From contig NZ_LIUF01000001.1 in the NCBI RefSeq assembly GCF_001280425.1, positions 352,945-416,944 on the forward strand: a DNA stretch of 64,000 nt. Direction: 5' to 3'. The translations under genes were made by a program, and so were the position numbers. How positions within the stretch are numbered: position 1 is the stretch's first letter; each line of letters starts with the position of its first letter. The notes beneath the pieces are model-generated. The model ran no database searches. It had not been told where the DNA came from and saw only the letters and a program-made list of their open reading frames with translations. Shown one piece after another: positions 39,640-48,397 of the stretch. This DNA is from Haloarcula rubripromontorii. Lineage in GTDB: Archaea; Halobacteriota; Halobacteria; Halobacteriales; Haloarculaceae.

Positions 39640-40000
39640 GCGGTGTGGAGTCGGACGGGAGCTGTTTTCCACAGCCCGTACGGCCCTTCCAGCATGTGTC
39701 CGACTGTAGCCGGACTCTCACCGGCCTCGCCCGTTCGGGCTTTACCCGGGCTCGCACCGGGTTTTGTCGATGTGCTGGGTTCCCGAACGCCACTTACGTG
39801 ACATCCGGTAGTTGGCCTTCGCACCGGTCCGGCCGGCCGGGCCGGCGGTGGGCTGGTTCGGTTCTCCTTCGGAGCGTTCACCTCGGAGTCGTGTGACGGA
39901 CCGCTCGGTTGTTGCCCCCAACGCGTCCCGTTCCGTCCAGTGTGGACAGTCTGAGACCCGTCGTCCGATGGCTCCCCGCATCTGGCGGGATGTGTACATT
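39640..40000 (-). ncRNA. Candidate structured RNA between rnhB and secD
   Basis: About 360 bases of dense secondary structure without coding sense. Minus-strand helices (plus coordinates): 39655-39679, 9 pairs with a 2-base bulge and GGAAA loop; 39709-39725, 5 pairs; 39729-39740; 39744-39762, 6 pairs; 39805-39827, 5 pairs; 39864-39874, GAA loop; 39911-39922. GGAG plus UCGGAC near one end can pair with 39963-39975 at the other, closing the fold. Loops on the minus strand are purine-rich (GGAAA, GUAA, GAA), favouring that strand. A TATA-like box lies at 40010-40017. I looked for RNase P and SRP signature sequences and found none, so no family is named. Confidence 0.55.
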
Positions 40001-40009
40001 GGAGCCGTG

Positions 40010-40017
40010 GGATAATA
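40010..40017 (-). promoter_or_regulatory. TATA-like box for the candidate RNA
   Basis: TTATTATC on the minus strand in an AT-rich patch. A start ~25 bases downstream falls at about 39985, just before the first helices of the structured region. Confidence 0.45.
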
Positions 40018-40108
40018 AGTCAATCTAAAAGAATTTGGTAATTCTTCACATGAAAATAGTTGGCACTGGACTACCAGAGACAGCAGCTAAAAGACGGGCC
40101 GCGAGCGG

Positions 40109-41665
40109 TCAGTCCTCGTCCAGCACGAGACTCCGAAGGATATCACCGTAGGCCGGCCGTGTCACGAGCACACCGATGAGGACGCCCACGATGGTAATGA
40201 TGGCGAACCCGGAGAGGTCACCGAGCGAGAGGACCATCAGCGGGCTCATGGCGACGATGGTCGTCGCCGCGGCCGCGCCGATGACCCAGAACGCCTTGCG
40301 GAAGCGGCTCTGGAACACGCGCCCGGTCTCGACTTTCCCCTGCTGGAGAATCTCGTCGGCGATGATGATGAGGTCGTCCACCCCCGTCCCGATGACCGCG
40401 ATGAACCCGGCCAGATGCGAGAGGTTCAGCGGATACTGGACGAAGGCGACGAACCCGAGGAGGATGAACACCTCCGACAGCGCCGTGACGATCATCGGCA
40501 GGGCGACCTCGGGCCGTCCGTACCGGAGATACACCACCAGGCTCACTGCGATGACGGCGAGAATGCCCGTCAGGAGGGAGCGCTGCTGGAACTCCTGAGC
40601 GAGCGCAGACGAAAGCGTCTGGCTTTCGGCGTTGTCAAAGTTGAGCGGAGCCGGCAGCCGGCCGGCCTTCAGCGCGAGCTCAAGCTCAGTCGCTTCAGAC
40701 ATATTGCCGGTCTGCATAATGAACTGCGGGTTGTTGACGAACTCACCGTTCTGGTAGGACTGGCCAAGTCCCGGGTCGACGCCGCCGACGAACACCGGCT
40801 CGCCGTTCAGCGTCGTCACCAGACAGTCCGCCTGCGAGTTCTGGAGGTTATCGTGGTCGTAATCCGAGCGCCGGCAGGTCGACCCGCTACCGAAGCCGGC
40901 CTCGACCATGTCGTTCGCGTAGCGCTCGGCCACACTCTGTTTGACCGTTACGGGAACGTGCGTTCCCTGCGTCTCGGTTCGCTGTGCCGACCCGATACCG
41001 GCGAAGTCACCCTGTGAGAGGACCTGCTCGCGGACGTACGAGCCGTTCTCGGTGTTGTCGTGGACGGCGTACACGCGGACGACGCCACGCTCTTCAAGCA
41101 GACCGATGAGTTCCTCGCGCCCTCTGTCCGGGGCCGTGACGCTGATGAAGCTCCGACCGCCCGGCGAACTGACTTGCTGCACGGAGCCCCCTGTTAACGC
41201 TGATTCGCGTAGTTTGTCGTTGATGACCGATACCATATTCTCCCGGGTTTCTCGTGTCACGCCGGGCCGCACCTCGTTCGGCTGGTACCCTTCTGCTTCG
41301 AGTGCAGACTCGACCTCCGAGGTGGTGACATTGTTCGAGAACACCTCGACGGTTTCGGTCCGATTCGAGACGCGCACGTCTATCGGGTCAAGGCCCAGAC
41401 GGTCCGCCATAGATTGGGCAAGATCAGCTTCGTCAGCGGGCGCAACGTCGACCCCTTCAGCAGTGGCACCGACGATTGGGGCCTGAATGCGTGTGCCACC
41501 GCTGAGCTGAATGCCGTACTGGAGGTTCGTCGTCTGGTTGGCGGCCCCGGCCCCCTCAGTATCCGATGTCCCGGGCGGAACACCAGGGATGAATAGCGCG
41601 ACAGCGCTGAGTAACAACAGTGAGACCAGCGCAACAACGCGCCAGTTCTCCTTGAGTGTACTCAT
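40109..41665 (-). CDS. secD: Protein-export membrane protein SecD
   Basis: 518 residues. First helix ~8-27, a large exterior domain (~30-340) containing LQYGIQLSGGTRIQAP, and five more helices at the C-terminus with GTGVDDLIIIADEIL and RVFQSRFRKAFWVIG, the RND-type signatures. With SecF it uses the ion gradient to assist late steps of Sec export. Its start overlaps the secF stop by 4 bases; secF-before-secD order is typical of haloarchaea. Confidence 0.95.
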   Translation of the reverse strand: MSTLKENWRVVALVSLLLLSAVALFIPGVPPGTSDTEGAGAANQTTNLQYGIQLSGGTRIQAPIVGATAEGVDVAPADEADLAQSMADRLGLDPIDVRVSNRTETVEVFSNNVTTSEVESALEAEGYQPNEVRPGVTRETRENMVSVINDKLRESALTGGSVQQVSSPGGRSFISVTAPDRGREELIGLLEERGVVRVYAVHDNTENGSYVREQVLSQGDFAGIGSAQRTETQGTHVPVTVKQSVAERYANDMVEAGFGSGSTCRRSDYDHDNLQNSQADCLVTTLNGEPVFVGGVDPGLGQSYQNGEFVNNPQFIMQTGNMSEATELELALKAGRLPAPLNFDNAESQTLSSALAQEFQQRSLLTGILAVIAVSLVVYLRYGRPEVALPMIVTALSEVFILLGFVAFVQYPLNLSHLAGFIAVIGTGVDDLIIIADEILQQGKVETGRVFQSRFRKAFWVIGAAAATTIVAMSPLMVLSLGDLSGFAIITIVGVLIGVLVTRPAYGDILRSLVLDED

Positions 41666-42525
41666 CGTTTGACCCCCTCGTACTTGTACCAGCGAAGCAA
41701 CGTGACGTTGAGCATGTAGGTGTTCATCAGGTCAGCAGCCAGTCCCACGACGAGAACGAACCCGATAGAGGCCATCAGTTCGATACCGAATATCGTCGCC
41801 GAAATCGCCATCACCGCCATTGCCGCCATCGAAGTCAGCGTCATCGTCACACCGGTCCGCATCGCGCGGTACGTCGACTCGTAGAACCCGCCGGACCGCC
41901 GGAGGACGTGGTTGTTCAGCAGAATATCTGAGTCGACGCTGTAACCGATGAGCATCAGCAGCGCGGCGACGGTTCCCAGGGAAAGCTTGATTCCCAGCAG
42001 GTTCATCACCGCGAGCGGGATGACAAGGTCGGAAAACGCCGAAAGGACAACCGCGATGCTCGGCACGATCGACCGGAACATCGCAAAGACAAGCAAGCTC
42101 ATCCCGAGGAAGGCGACACCGATGCCGACGACCGCGAGCCGCTGGTTCTCCTGCCCGAATATCGGTGAGGTCGTTCCGCTACCGAGGAACTCCATCTGGT
42201 CGCTCGACCGCGCGGTTTCCTCGATAGGCTCCAGATTCGACGAATCGAACGTGATAATGTAGCGGTTCTCACCTTCGACCTGTTGGACAGAAACCACGGG
42301 CTCGTCGAACGTATTGTCCCTGAGTTCCGCCTGTGAGAGAGACGACTCGACGGTGAGTTCCGAACCGCCCGTGAAGTCGATGCTCGGAGAGACCGGCGCA
42401 CCGGTGACCAGATACCAGCCACCGAGCACCGCAAGTGCCAGACCGAGCACTACCAGCGGAACCGCCACCAGTTGGCGGTTCGAGTACTGGGTGTAATCGA
42501 CTTCCGGGACCTCGAACTCGAACAT
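41662..42525 (-). CDS. secF: Protein-export membrane protein SecF
   Basis: 287 residues, six membrane helices. SIDFTGGSELTVE follows the first helix, and GYSVDSDILLNNHVLR with RTGVTMTLTSMAAM are the SecF family signatures. Forms the SecDF complex with the next gene. No SecY, SecE or other Sec gene is in the window. Confidence 0.94.
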   Translation of the reverse strand: MFEFEVPEVDYTQYSNRQLVAVPLVVLGLALAVLGGWYLVTGAPVSPSIDFTGGSELTVESSLSQAELRDNTFDEPVVSVQQVEGENRYIITFDSSNLEPIEETARSSDQMEFLGSGTTSPIFGQENQRLAVVGIGVAFLGMSLLVFAMFRSIVPSIAVVLSAFSDLVIPLAVMNLLGIKLSLGTVAALLMLIGYSVDSDILLNNHVLRRSGGFYESTYRAMRTGVTMTLTSMAAMAVMAISATIFGIELMASIGFVLVVGLAADLMNTYMLNVTLLRWYKYEGVKR

Positions 42526-42626
42526 GACCGAACGATGTGAGACGGGCGCGAATAAGCCTTCTCAATCACTGCCGCTGACATCCAGCGTGGCCGTACATCT
42601 ATGACAGTCTATCACGTATATCCGGT

Positions 42627-42941
42627 ATGTCAGAGCGCGCCAGCAGGGTCGAACTCTCGTATCCAGCAGACCTCAGCGGATGGGGCCGCGACAAGATCGA
42701 CGGCTCGCCGTTCCGTGCGTACCTTCGGAAGACACACGACACCGCCGCACCAGGGGACGTGTGGACGGAGTTCGTCGGCGTCGGTTGCTGTGGCGACACG
42801 CTGGACTTCCCGCTTCGGGTCGAATCCGTCGACGGCGGCACAGCAGTGACCGAAGACACCGAGTTCGTGTACACTGAGCGCGAGGCGTGTGGTGTTGCCG
42901 GCGGCTGGCAAGTCCAGAGCGCTGCCGGACCGACCGAATAA
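42627..42941 (+). CDS. Hypothetical 104-residue acidic protein
   Basis: 104 residues, divergent from secF. SELSYPADLSGWGRDKIDG-like opening (starts MSERASRVELSYPADL), then RAYLRKTHDTAAPGDVW and FVGVGCCGDTLDFPLRVESV. The CC pair and a later Cys could bind metal. No signal or membrane helix. It looks conserved in codon use; I do not recognise a family. Confidence 0.7.
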   Translation: MSERASRVELSYPADLSGWGRDKIDGSPFRAYLRKTHDTAAPGDVWTEFVGVGCCGDTLDFPLRVESVDGGTAVTEDTEFVYTEREACGVAGGWQVQSAAGPTE

Positions 42942-42967
42942 GAGGTGTGAGCGGCTGAGAGAACGCG

Positions 42968-43441
42968 TCAGTCCGGGAGGTAGCGCACGCTGACAACGCC
43001 GTCAGTCGTCCGGACTTCGACGCGGTCGACGCCGAGTCTGGCCGCTCGTGAGAGGGTGGCCTCGTCCTCGACGACATCTGCCGCAGCCTCGGCTGTCTCG
43101 TCGTCCGGAACCGTCAGAACGTGTACCTCGCCCTCGCCGGCGCGCTCGACTGTCGTTAGCTCGCCCGGTGCTTGGTCGGCCGCGATTTCGGTCGTCTGTG
43201 CCGTCGGCGCGAGGTCGACCGTCTCGACGGGAATTGTTCGCCGCTCAGCGACTTCGGTGAGGGTGTACGTGACTTCCATCGGCGGCTCCGGTTCGACTGT
43301 CCCCTCGACTACTTCGCCGGCTTCGATACCGGGATTACCCGACAGTGTCAGCACCTGTGAGTCCGCGACGTTCCGAAGCGTCGCCGACGCGTCGTCAGCG
43401 TTTGTGACAAGAAATGTTCCTTCGATTGCTGTCATAGACAT
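42968..43441 (-). CDS. DUF5812-like haloarchaeal protein
   Basis: 157 residues (or 155 from the ATG at 43435). EGTFLVTNADDASATLRNV, VVEGTVEPEPPMEVTYTL and the rest resemble, from memory, the haloarchaeal family annotated DUF5812. N-terminal half is beta-rich; C-terminal half alternates helices and strands (DETAEAAADVVEDEATLSRA). Cytosolic, function unknown. Confidence 0.7.
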   Translation of the reverse strand: MSMTAIEGTFLVTNADDASATLRNVADSQVLTLSGNPGIEAGEVVEGTVEPEPPMEVTYTLTEVAERRTIPVETVDLAPTAQTTEIAADQAPGELTTVERAGEGEVHVLTVPDDETAEAAADVVEDEATLSRAARLGVDRVEVRTTDGVVSVRYLPD

Positions 43442-43530
43442 GGATTCGTGACGGGCGTTCTTGCCCGTTTCGACCCGGGAATGGACTGTCGGGTCATCTC
43501 AGGGGAGCGGGCGGCTGTAGGCCTGCGGGA

Positions 43531-44073
43531 CTACTTCAATAGCCGATGGGTCAGATAAATCCCCAGCGTCGCGAGCAGCGGGGGGACGACGCCGGCAATC
43601 GGCGGCAGCGAGTAGAAGAACCCGACGACGGCGCTCTGTGTCGGTTCGCGAAGCTCCGCCGGAGCGGAGGTCAACAGTGCGAGGTATATCGACCCGATGA
43701 ACAGGAACGCGGCGAGGGCGAGGGCGCGGTCGTAGGCGACCGAGGACCCCGTCCGTCGGTGGCGGCGCGCGACAGAGAGCACCGGGGCCAGCAGCGGCGC
43801 GACCAACAACAGTCCAACGAACAGGAAGAAGCTCCGGGAGAAAGTGAATGTCCCGCCGCGGACACTCCCGGTCTCGGCGAGTTGCGTTATCAGTCCAAAG
43901 GTGAACACGAGCGTAATCGCCACGGACAGCAACAGTGCGACTGGGACGTACGCTTTGAACAGCAGCGAGTCGCTGGCACGGAACGCGTACGGGAACGCGC
44001 CGGGGAGCCCGTTGTACGGTTCGGGCCGGTCGTCGTCGGCTGTGACGGACTGCTCTGCCGTCGCGTCTGTCAT
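43531..44073 (-). CDS. Multi-helix membrane protein, unknown function
   Basis: 180 residues with four or five hydrophobic helices (VPVALLLSVAITLVFTFGL; FFLFVGLLLVAPLLAPVL; ALALAAFLFIGSIYLALL; two more near the end). Acidic cytoplasmic N-terminus with YNGLPGAFPYAFRASDSLL. It diverges from pgi across a 126-base spacer. Family not recognised. Confidence 0.75.
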   Translation of the reverse strand: MTDATAEQSVTADDDRPEPYNGLPGAFPYAFRASDSLLFKAYVPVALLLSVAITLVFTFGLITQLAETGSVRGGTFTFSRSFFLFVGLLLVAPLLAPVLSVARRHRRTGSSVAYDRALALAAFLFIGSIYLALLTSAPAELREPTQSAVVGFFYSLPPIAGVVPPLLATLGIYLTHRLLK

Positions 44074-44199
44074 ACCTGTTGGTTAGGCGAGCGCGTGGTT
44101 AAGCGCGGTGTTGTCCGACCAGCGGTGACTGCGGCTCCGCGTCCGCTGCCTGCCGTGCCGTCCGGGAGTTGTTTGTACCCGCCCGTCGACACGCCCAGT

Positions 44200-45510
44200 A
44201 TGCACGTCGATATCGGAGCCGCGCTTGCCAGTGCCGCCGACCCGGGCGTCGAGCGAGCGACGCTAGAAGATCTAGACGAGCGGGTGGCGGCGGCCCACGA
44301 GCGAATCGAACAGGGGCGAAACGACGATGAGTTCGGCTACGCGTCGCTGAACCTCCCCGACGCGACCGACGCACAGACCATCCGCAATGCCGTCGACCCG
44401 GTCGCCGACGCCGAATCTGTCATCACCGTCGGCATCGGTGGCTCAGCGCTAGGGGCGAAAACAATCACGGAGGCGCTAGCCGAGGACCCGGACAGCCACG
44501 TCGTGCTGGATAACGTCGACCCGGAGCACGTCCGGCGGACGCTCGACGGCCTTTCGCTTGCCGACACCGCGATCAACGTCGTTTCGCGGTCGGGAACGAC
44601 GGCGGAGACGCTGGCGAACTTCCTCGTCGTCCGCGAGGCCTACGAGGACCGCGGCGTCGACTGGACCGAGCGCATCGTCGTCACGACGGGCGAGTCCGGG
44701 CCGCTCCGGGCACTCGCCGACCAGCACGACCTGCCGACGCTGCCGGTCCCGGAGGGCGTTCCGGGCCGGTTCAGCGCGCTCTCGTCGGTCGGGCTCGTCC
44801 CGCCGGCTATCCTCGGCATCGACATCGAGGGACTGCTTACCGGCGGCCGGGCAGCGGCCGACGACCTCGCACCGTCGCTGTACGACTCGCCGGCCTACGC
44901 CTACGGCGCGATGGCCTATGCACTCGAAGAAGAAGGTGCGATAGTCAACGCTGTTATGCCCTACGCCGAGCGGCTGGAGTCCTTCGGCGAGTGGTTCGCA
45001 CAGCTCTGGGCTGAGAGCCTGGGCAAGGACGGGCGAGGCCAGACACCGGCGCGGGCGCTTGGCGCGACCGACCAGCACTCCCAGCTCCAGCTGTATCGCG
45101 CTGGCCACCGGGACAAAGTCGTCACGTTCGTCCGTCCCCGGGAGCGTGCCGACGTGCCGATTCCCGAACCGGACCACGAGGACCTGTCGTATCTCGCTGG
45201 AACCGATCTCGGCGGCCTCATCGACGCCGAGTACGAGGCGACGGTGGCGAGCCTGCCGGCGGCTGACCGACCGGCACTGGAAGTGGAGATCGACCGCCTC
45301 GACGCCGAGAACCTCGGCGAACTGCTGTACGCGATGGAGGCCGCCTGCGTCCTCGTCGGCGAACTCGCGGATGTTGAGACGTTCACCCAGCCGGCCGTCG
45401 AGTGGGGCAAAAACGCCACGCGGGCGCTCATCCGCGGCGAAGACACCGAGGAGACGGCGGTCATCGACGACCGCGAACGGCTACGGATCGGCGAAACGGA
45501 GTCCCTTTAG
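44200..45510 (+). CDS. pgi: Glucose-6-phosphate isomerase
   Basis: 436 residues. TVGIGGSALGAKTI, VVSRSGTTAETL and ALGATDQHSQLQLY are the SIS-fold phosphoglucose isomerase signatures, and QPAVEWGK lies near the C-terminus. It interconverts glucose-6- and fructose-6-phosphate, and so feeds GlmS and the sugar nucleotides made elsewhere in the window. ATG 44200 begins the conserved N-terminus; the long upstream frame opposes the membrane-protein gene. Confidence 0.95.
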   Translation: MHVDIGAALASAADPGVERATLEDLDERVAAAHERIEQGRNDDEFGYASLNLPDATDAQTIRNAVDPVADAESVITVGIGGSALGAKTITEALAEDPDSHVVLDNVDPEHVRRTLDGLSLADTAINVVSRSGTTAETLANFLVVREAYEDRGVDWTERIVVTTGESGPLRALADQHDLPTLPVPEGVPGRFSALSSVGLVPPAILGIDIEGLLTGGRAAADDLAPSLYDSPAYAYGAMAYALEEEGAIVNAVMPYAERLESFGEWFAQLWAESLGKDGRGQTPARALGATDQHSQLQLYRAGHRDKVVTFVRPRERADVPIPEPDHEDLSYLAGTDLGGLIDAEYEATVASLPAADRPALEVEIDRLDAENLGELLYAMEAACVLVGELADVETFTQPAVEWGKNATRALIRGEDTEETAVIDDRERLRIGETESL

Positions 45511-45533
45511 GCCGGCGCAACAGACTGCCGACA

Positions 45534-46676
45534 ATGGACGACACTGCCGCGAACTGGGGTGTGCTCGCTGCTGGCCTCGGTCTCGTCGTACTCGTCGCCA
45601 CAGAAACCGGCGTCGTCGGCTGGATGACACCGGCGACGGCTATCGGCCCAGTCACCGCCCGACAGGTCGCTGTCGCCGGCTTCGTCGTCGCCGCGCTCGT
45701 CTTCTCACTTGTCCGTCACGGCGCACTCGGCCGCAGACAGGGCGGTCTGGGCGCGACAGGCGCGAGCGTCGTCGCAACCCTCGCGACGCTCATCGCGTTC
45801 TTCGGGCCAGAATTCCGTACTGGCGTCGAGGCCACCGTCGGCATCGCCGTGTACCTCACAGTGCTGGCCGGCGGCGTGACGATTGCGCTGGGCTGGGCGC
45901 TTTCGACCGGCGTGCCGAACAACCGACTGTACACGGTCGCCAGAGCGCTCTCGGTCGCAACGGGAATCGGACTGGCCGGCTTCCTCGTGGGTACGGTGTT
46001 CGCCCAGTTCGTCGTTCTCGGGGCCGCGGCGGGAGGGCTGGTCAGCGCCGCGGCGCTAGAAGGCGGGACTGTCACCGGACCCACGTACATCACGCTCACT
46101 GTCGGCATCGGCGTCGGCTTCGTCGGGTTCGGGGCGGCCGTCGCCAGCCGGCTAGACCGAACCTGGGCCGACCTTGACCTCCGTCGCCCCGGCCTCCGCG
46201 ACATCGGCTACAGCGTCGGCGGCGTCGTCGTCCTTATGCTCGCGCTGTTTGGCTTCAGTTACCTCATTCAGGCGCTCGGGCTGGAAGCCGCTCGGAGCAG
46301 CGTCGAGGAGTTGGCCCGCGAGGACCCGTCGTTCCTGCTCGTGATGGTCCCGCTGGCGTTTCTCACTATCGCGCCAAGTGAGGAGTTTATTTACCGAAAT
46401 CTCATCCAGAAGTATCTCTACGACGATTTCGGTGATCTGCAGGCGATTGTACTCACAAGTGCTGTTTTCGGCGTCGTTCACTTCGGACAGTACAGTACTG
46501 GGACGCCGACACAGACCGTCCTCTCGTTGCTGCTGGTGTTCGTCCTGTCGACACTGCTGGGCCTGAGCTACCTCAAGACCGAGAACCTGCTCGTGCCTAT
46601 CTTTATTCACGGGGCGTTTAACGCTATCCAGTTTCTCACTTTGTACATCGAAATTACAGGAAATCCAGCAATCTGA
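45534..46676 (+). CDS. CPBP-family intramembrane metalloprotease
   Basis: 380 residues, about ten membrane helices. The C-terminal Abi/CPBP domain has PSEEFIYRNLIQKY (EExxxR), GVVHFGQY and IHGAFNAIQF, the conserved Glu/His sites. The family includes CAAX prenyl proteases and bacteriocin-immunity proteins; the haloarchaeal substrate is unknown. It starts 24 bases after pgi and may be co-transcribed. Confidence 0.88.
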   Translation: MDDTAANWGVLAAGLGLVVLVATETGVVGWMTPATAIGPVTARQVAVAGFVVAALVFSLVRHGALGRRQGGLGATGASVVATLATLIAFFGPEFRTGVEATVGIAVYLTVLAGGVTIALGWALSTGVPNNRLYTVARALSVATGIGLAGFLVGTVFAQFVVLGAAAGGLVSAAALEGGTVTGPTYITLTVGIGVGFVGFGAAVASRLDRTWADLDLRRPGLRDIGYSVGGVVVLMLALFGFSYLIQALGLEAARSSVEELAREDPSFLLVMVPLAFLTIAPSEEFIYRNLIQKYLYDDFGDLQAIVLTSAVFGVVHFGQYSTGTPTQTVLSLLLVFVLSTLLGLSYLKTENLLVPIFIHGAFNAIQFLTLYIEITGNPAI

Positions 46677-46702
46677 GCCGTCTGACTGCTGTCTGACGGG
46701 TG

Positions 46703-46708
46703 TTTATG
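46703..46708 (+). promoter_or_regulatory. TATA box of the ribbon-helix-helix gene
   Basis: TTTATG, 25-30 bases upstream of ATG 46733, supporting this short gene. Confidence 0.5.
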
Positions 46709-46732
46709 CGACATACCGTTGTAAGCGATGGC

Positions 46733-46879
46733 ATGGCTCGGCGGTTCACCATCGTCTGTGATGACGACCAAGCGCGGATTATCGAAACGCTTGCGCGACG
46801 CTACAGCATCACAGAGGAGGAAGTACTTTCGCAGCTGGTCGAGCTCGGACTCGAAGCCCGGGATGAACAGACCGTCTAA
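46733..46879 (+). CDS. 48-residue ribbon-helix-helix protein
   Basis: A very short gene, 48 codons: MARRFTIVCDDDQARIIETL, then ARRYSITEEEVLSQLVELGL and an acidic end. The N-terminal strand followed by two helices is the CopG/Arc-type DNA-binding fold, acting as a dimer. The last 4 bases overlap the end of the converging nob1 gene. It could be a chromosomal regulator or an antitoxin-like protein, but no toxin partner in the same direction is seen. Confidence 0.7.
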   Translation: MARRFTIVCDDDQARIIETLARRYSITEEEVLSQLVELGLEARDEQTV

Positions 46880-47334
46880 GCCGGGTTCTTCCGCGATAGT
46901 GAGCTGCCACAGATGGGACAGCGGTCGCGATTCTCGTCGAACTCACGGCCGCAGCCGGCACACTGGAACAGCCACTCCCGCTGTTCGGATATCCCTTCGC
47001 GGGCGATGACTTCAACCGCCACGTCGAGTTTCTCCGCGACGTTTTGCATCGCGTAATCGTCGGTGACGAGTCGGCTGTCGAGTTCGAACGCGGCCGCGAT
47101 CAGCCGGATATCGGTCTCCGAGAGCTCCGCCAGATCACCGGTCTCACCGGCGGCGCGCTCGATGCGCTCGACGGTGTTGTCCTCGGGAATGTGAAGGTGC
47201 ATCCCCGAGCCTTCGAGGGCGTCGAAGCGATAGGCAGCCTCGTCTTCCAGTTCCTCTCTGACGAGCGGAATCGTCGCTATCTGCTCGTCGGTGTGGTACT
47301 CGTTGATAAATGCCGAGGAATCGAGAACGTACAT
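46876..47334 (-). CDS. nob1: Nob1-type rRNA-maturation endonuclease (PIN plus zinc ribbon)
   Basis: 152 residues. PIN domain: YVLDSSAFINEY with the first catalytic Asp, LSETDIRLIAAAFE and RLVTDDYAMQNVA with the later acids. The zinc ribbon is CAGCGREF and CPICGSSL. It cuts the 3' end of 16S rRNA precursor. The gene begins directly after the stop of the PRC-barrel gene (no gap), so the two form an operon. Confidence 0.92.
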   Translation of the reverse strand: MYVLDSSAFINEYHTDEQIATIPLVREELEDEAAYRFDALEGSGMHLHIPEDNTVERIERAAGETGDLAELSETDIRLIAAAFELDSRLVTDDYAMQNVAEKLDVAVEVIAREGISEQREWLFQCAGCGREFDENRDRCPICGSSLSRKNPA

Positions 47335-47574
47335 CTACCGTTTGACAATCATGTGGTCTTTCACCGCCTTGACCCGCTCAACCGGGACAAGCAGGCGGCC
47401 CTGGTCACTGTACTCGAAGTTCGTGTTGCGGAGCGACTCCGCGGGGTCGATAACGAGGTTGTGTAGCGCGCCCGAGGAGAAGTCCATCGTGATGTTGTAG
47501 AGACTGCCGATTTCCGCGCCGTCAGTCCCCATCACGTCTTTGCCCGACAGGTTTTCCGCAAGTATCGCGGCCAT
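47335..47574 (-). CDS. PRC-barrel domain protein
   Basis: 79 residues. ILAENLSGKDVMGTDGAEIGSLYNI and LVPVERVKAVKDHMIVK are the PRC-barrel pattern, a small beta fold found at the end of RimM. With nob1 directly downstream it may take part in small-subunit ribosome maturation, as RimM does in bacteria; that role is inferred from context. Confidence 0.9.
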   Translation of the reverse strand: MAAILAENLSGKDVMGTDGAEIGSLYNITMDFSSGALHNLVIDPAESLRNTNFEYSDQGRLLVPVERVKAVKDHMIVKR

Positions 47575-47760
47575 ACCCCCTTGTTCCGAACGAGGTTACA
47601 TAAACGCCACGGGGATGTCCGACAGGTGAGCAGGGCATCGTAACTGTTGCCGAGAGCTGACGCGTCGGCAGCTGACAGAGTCACTGAGAAACACCGGCGA
47701 CAACGGAGGTCAGAACAGTCACAGCAGCAGCCCTAAGCGACAGGCACCCCACAAATACGC

Positions 47761-48303
47761 ATGGACCAGAACAGGCGTCAGTTTCTCGGCGCGCTCACAG
47801 CCGTCGTTACCGGGACTATCGCGGGCTGCAGTGGTGGCGACAGCGAAGATCCGTCACCAACGGAGACAGCCACCGCTACGCAGGTACCGACCCGTACTGC
47901 GACGGCAACATCGGCTGATTCGGTTACGACACCGACGGAGACCGCCACTCCAACGGACACACTGACTGAGACGGAGACACCAACTGCCACACCGACACCG
48001 ACCGAGACGCCGGTCGACGCCGACCAGGAAGTCGCCGTCGCGCCGGGCGATTTCGTCTTCGACCCGGAAACCTTCGAAATCCCGGTCGGAAGCACCGTGC
48101 TGTGGGTCTGGGAGGGCGGCGGCCACAACGTCAAACCGACCGCGACGCCGGAAGATAGCGACTGGTCCGGGACGCCCGGCGATGGGACATATTCCAGCGG
48201 TTACCAGTACGCCCACACCTTCGCGGTCCCCGGCGAGTACGAGTACCACTGTGTCCCCCACCAGAGCCTCGGGATGACGGGGTCGTTCACTGTAACAGAG
48301 TAA
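47761..48303 (+). CDS. Halocyanin-type blue copper protein
   Basis: 180 residues. Tat-type start NRRQFLGALTAVVTGTIAGC with a lipobox, then a ~70-residue Thr/Pro/Glu-rich linker, then a plastocyanin fold (~85-180). Copper ligands can be read: His in GGGHNV, Cys and His in YHCVPHQ, and Met in LGM. A membrane-anchored electron carrier facing the outside. The repeated TET/TPT linker is low-complexity. Confidence 0.92.
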   Translation: MDQNRRQFLGALTAVVTGTIAGCSGGDSEDPSPTETATATQVPTRTATATSADSVTTPTETATPTDTLTETETPTATPTPTETPVDADQEVAVAPGDFVFDPETFEIPVGSTVLWVWEGGGHNVKPTATPEDSDWSGTPGDGTYSSGYQYAHTFAVPGEYEYHCVPHQSLGMTGSFTVTE

Positions 48304-48397
48304 CGCCCGCTTAGCCCGACGTTCGGTCGCGCGCGTCTGATGACGACGAACTTAACTGCCACCGACGACTCGGTTCTGACAACTTCTGGAGCCATCT

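Noticed and set aside
39640-40000. RNase P RNA, SRP RNA or group II intron domain V as identity of the structured region
   Set aside because: No GGAAAGUCC or ACAGAAACC blocks of RNase P and no GGAAGGGAGCAGCC-type SRP loop. The terminal hairpin resembles intron domain V in having a 2-base 3' bulge and A-rich loop, but its lower stem does not pair in the required way and no other intron parts are seen.
39742-40023. 93-codon minus-strand frame
   Set aside because: Its start lies in the promoter-like AT patch and the protein has no recognisable order; hairpin structure explains the sequence better.
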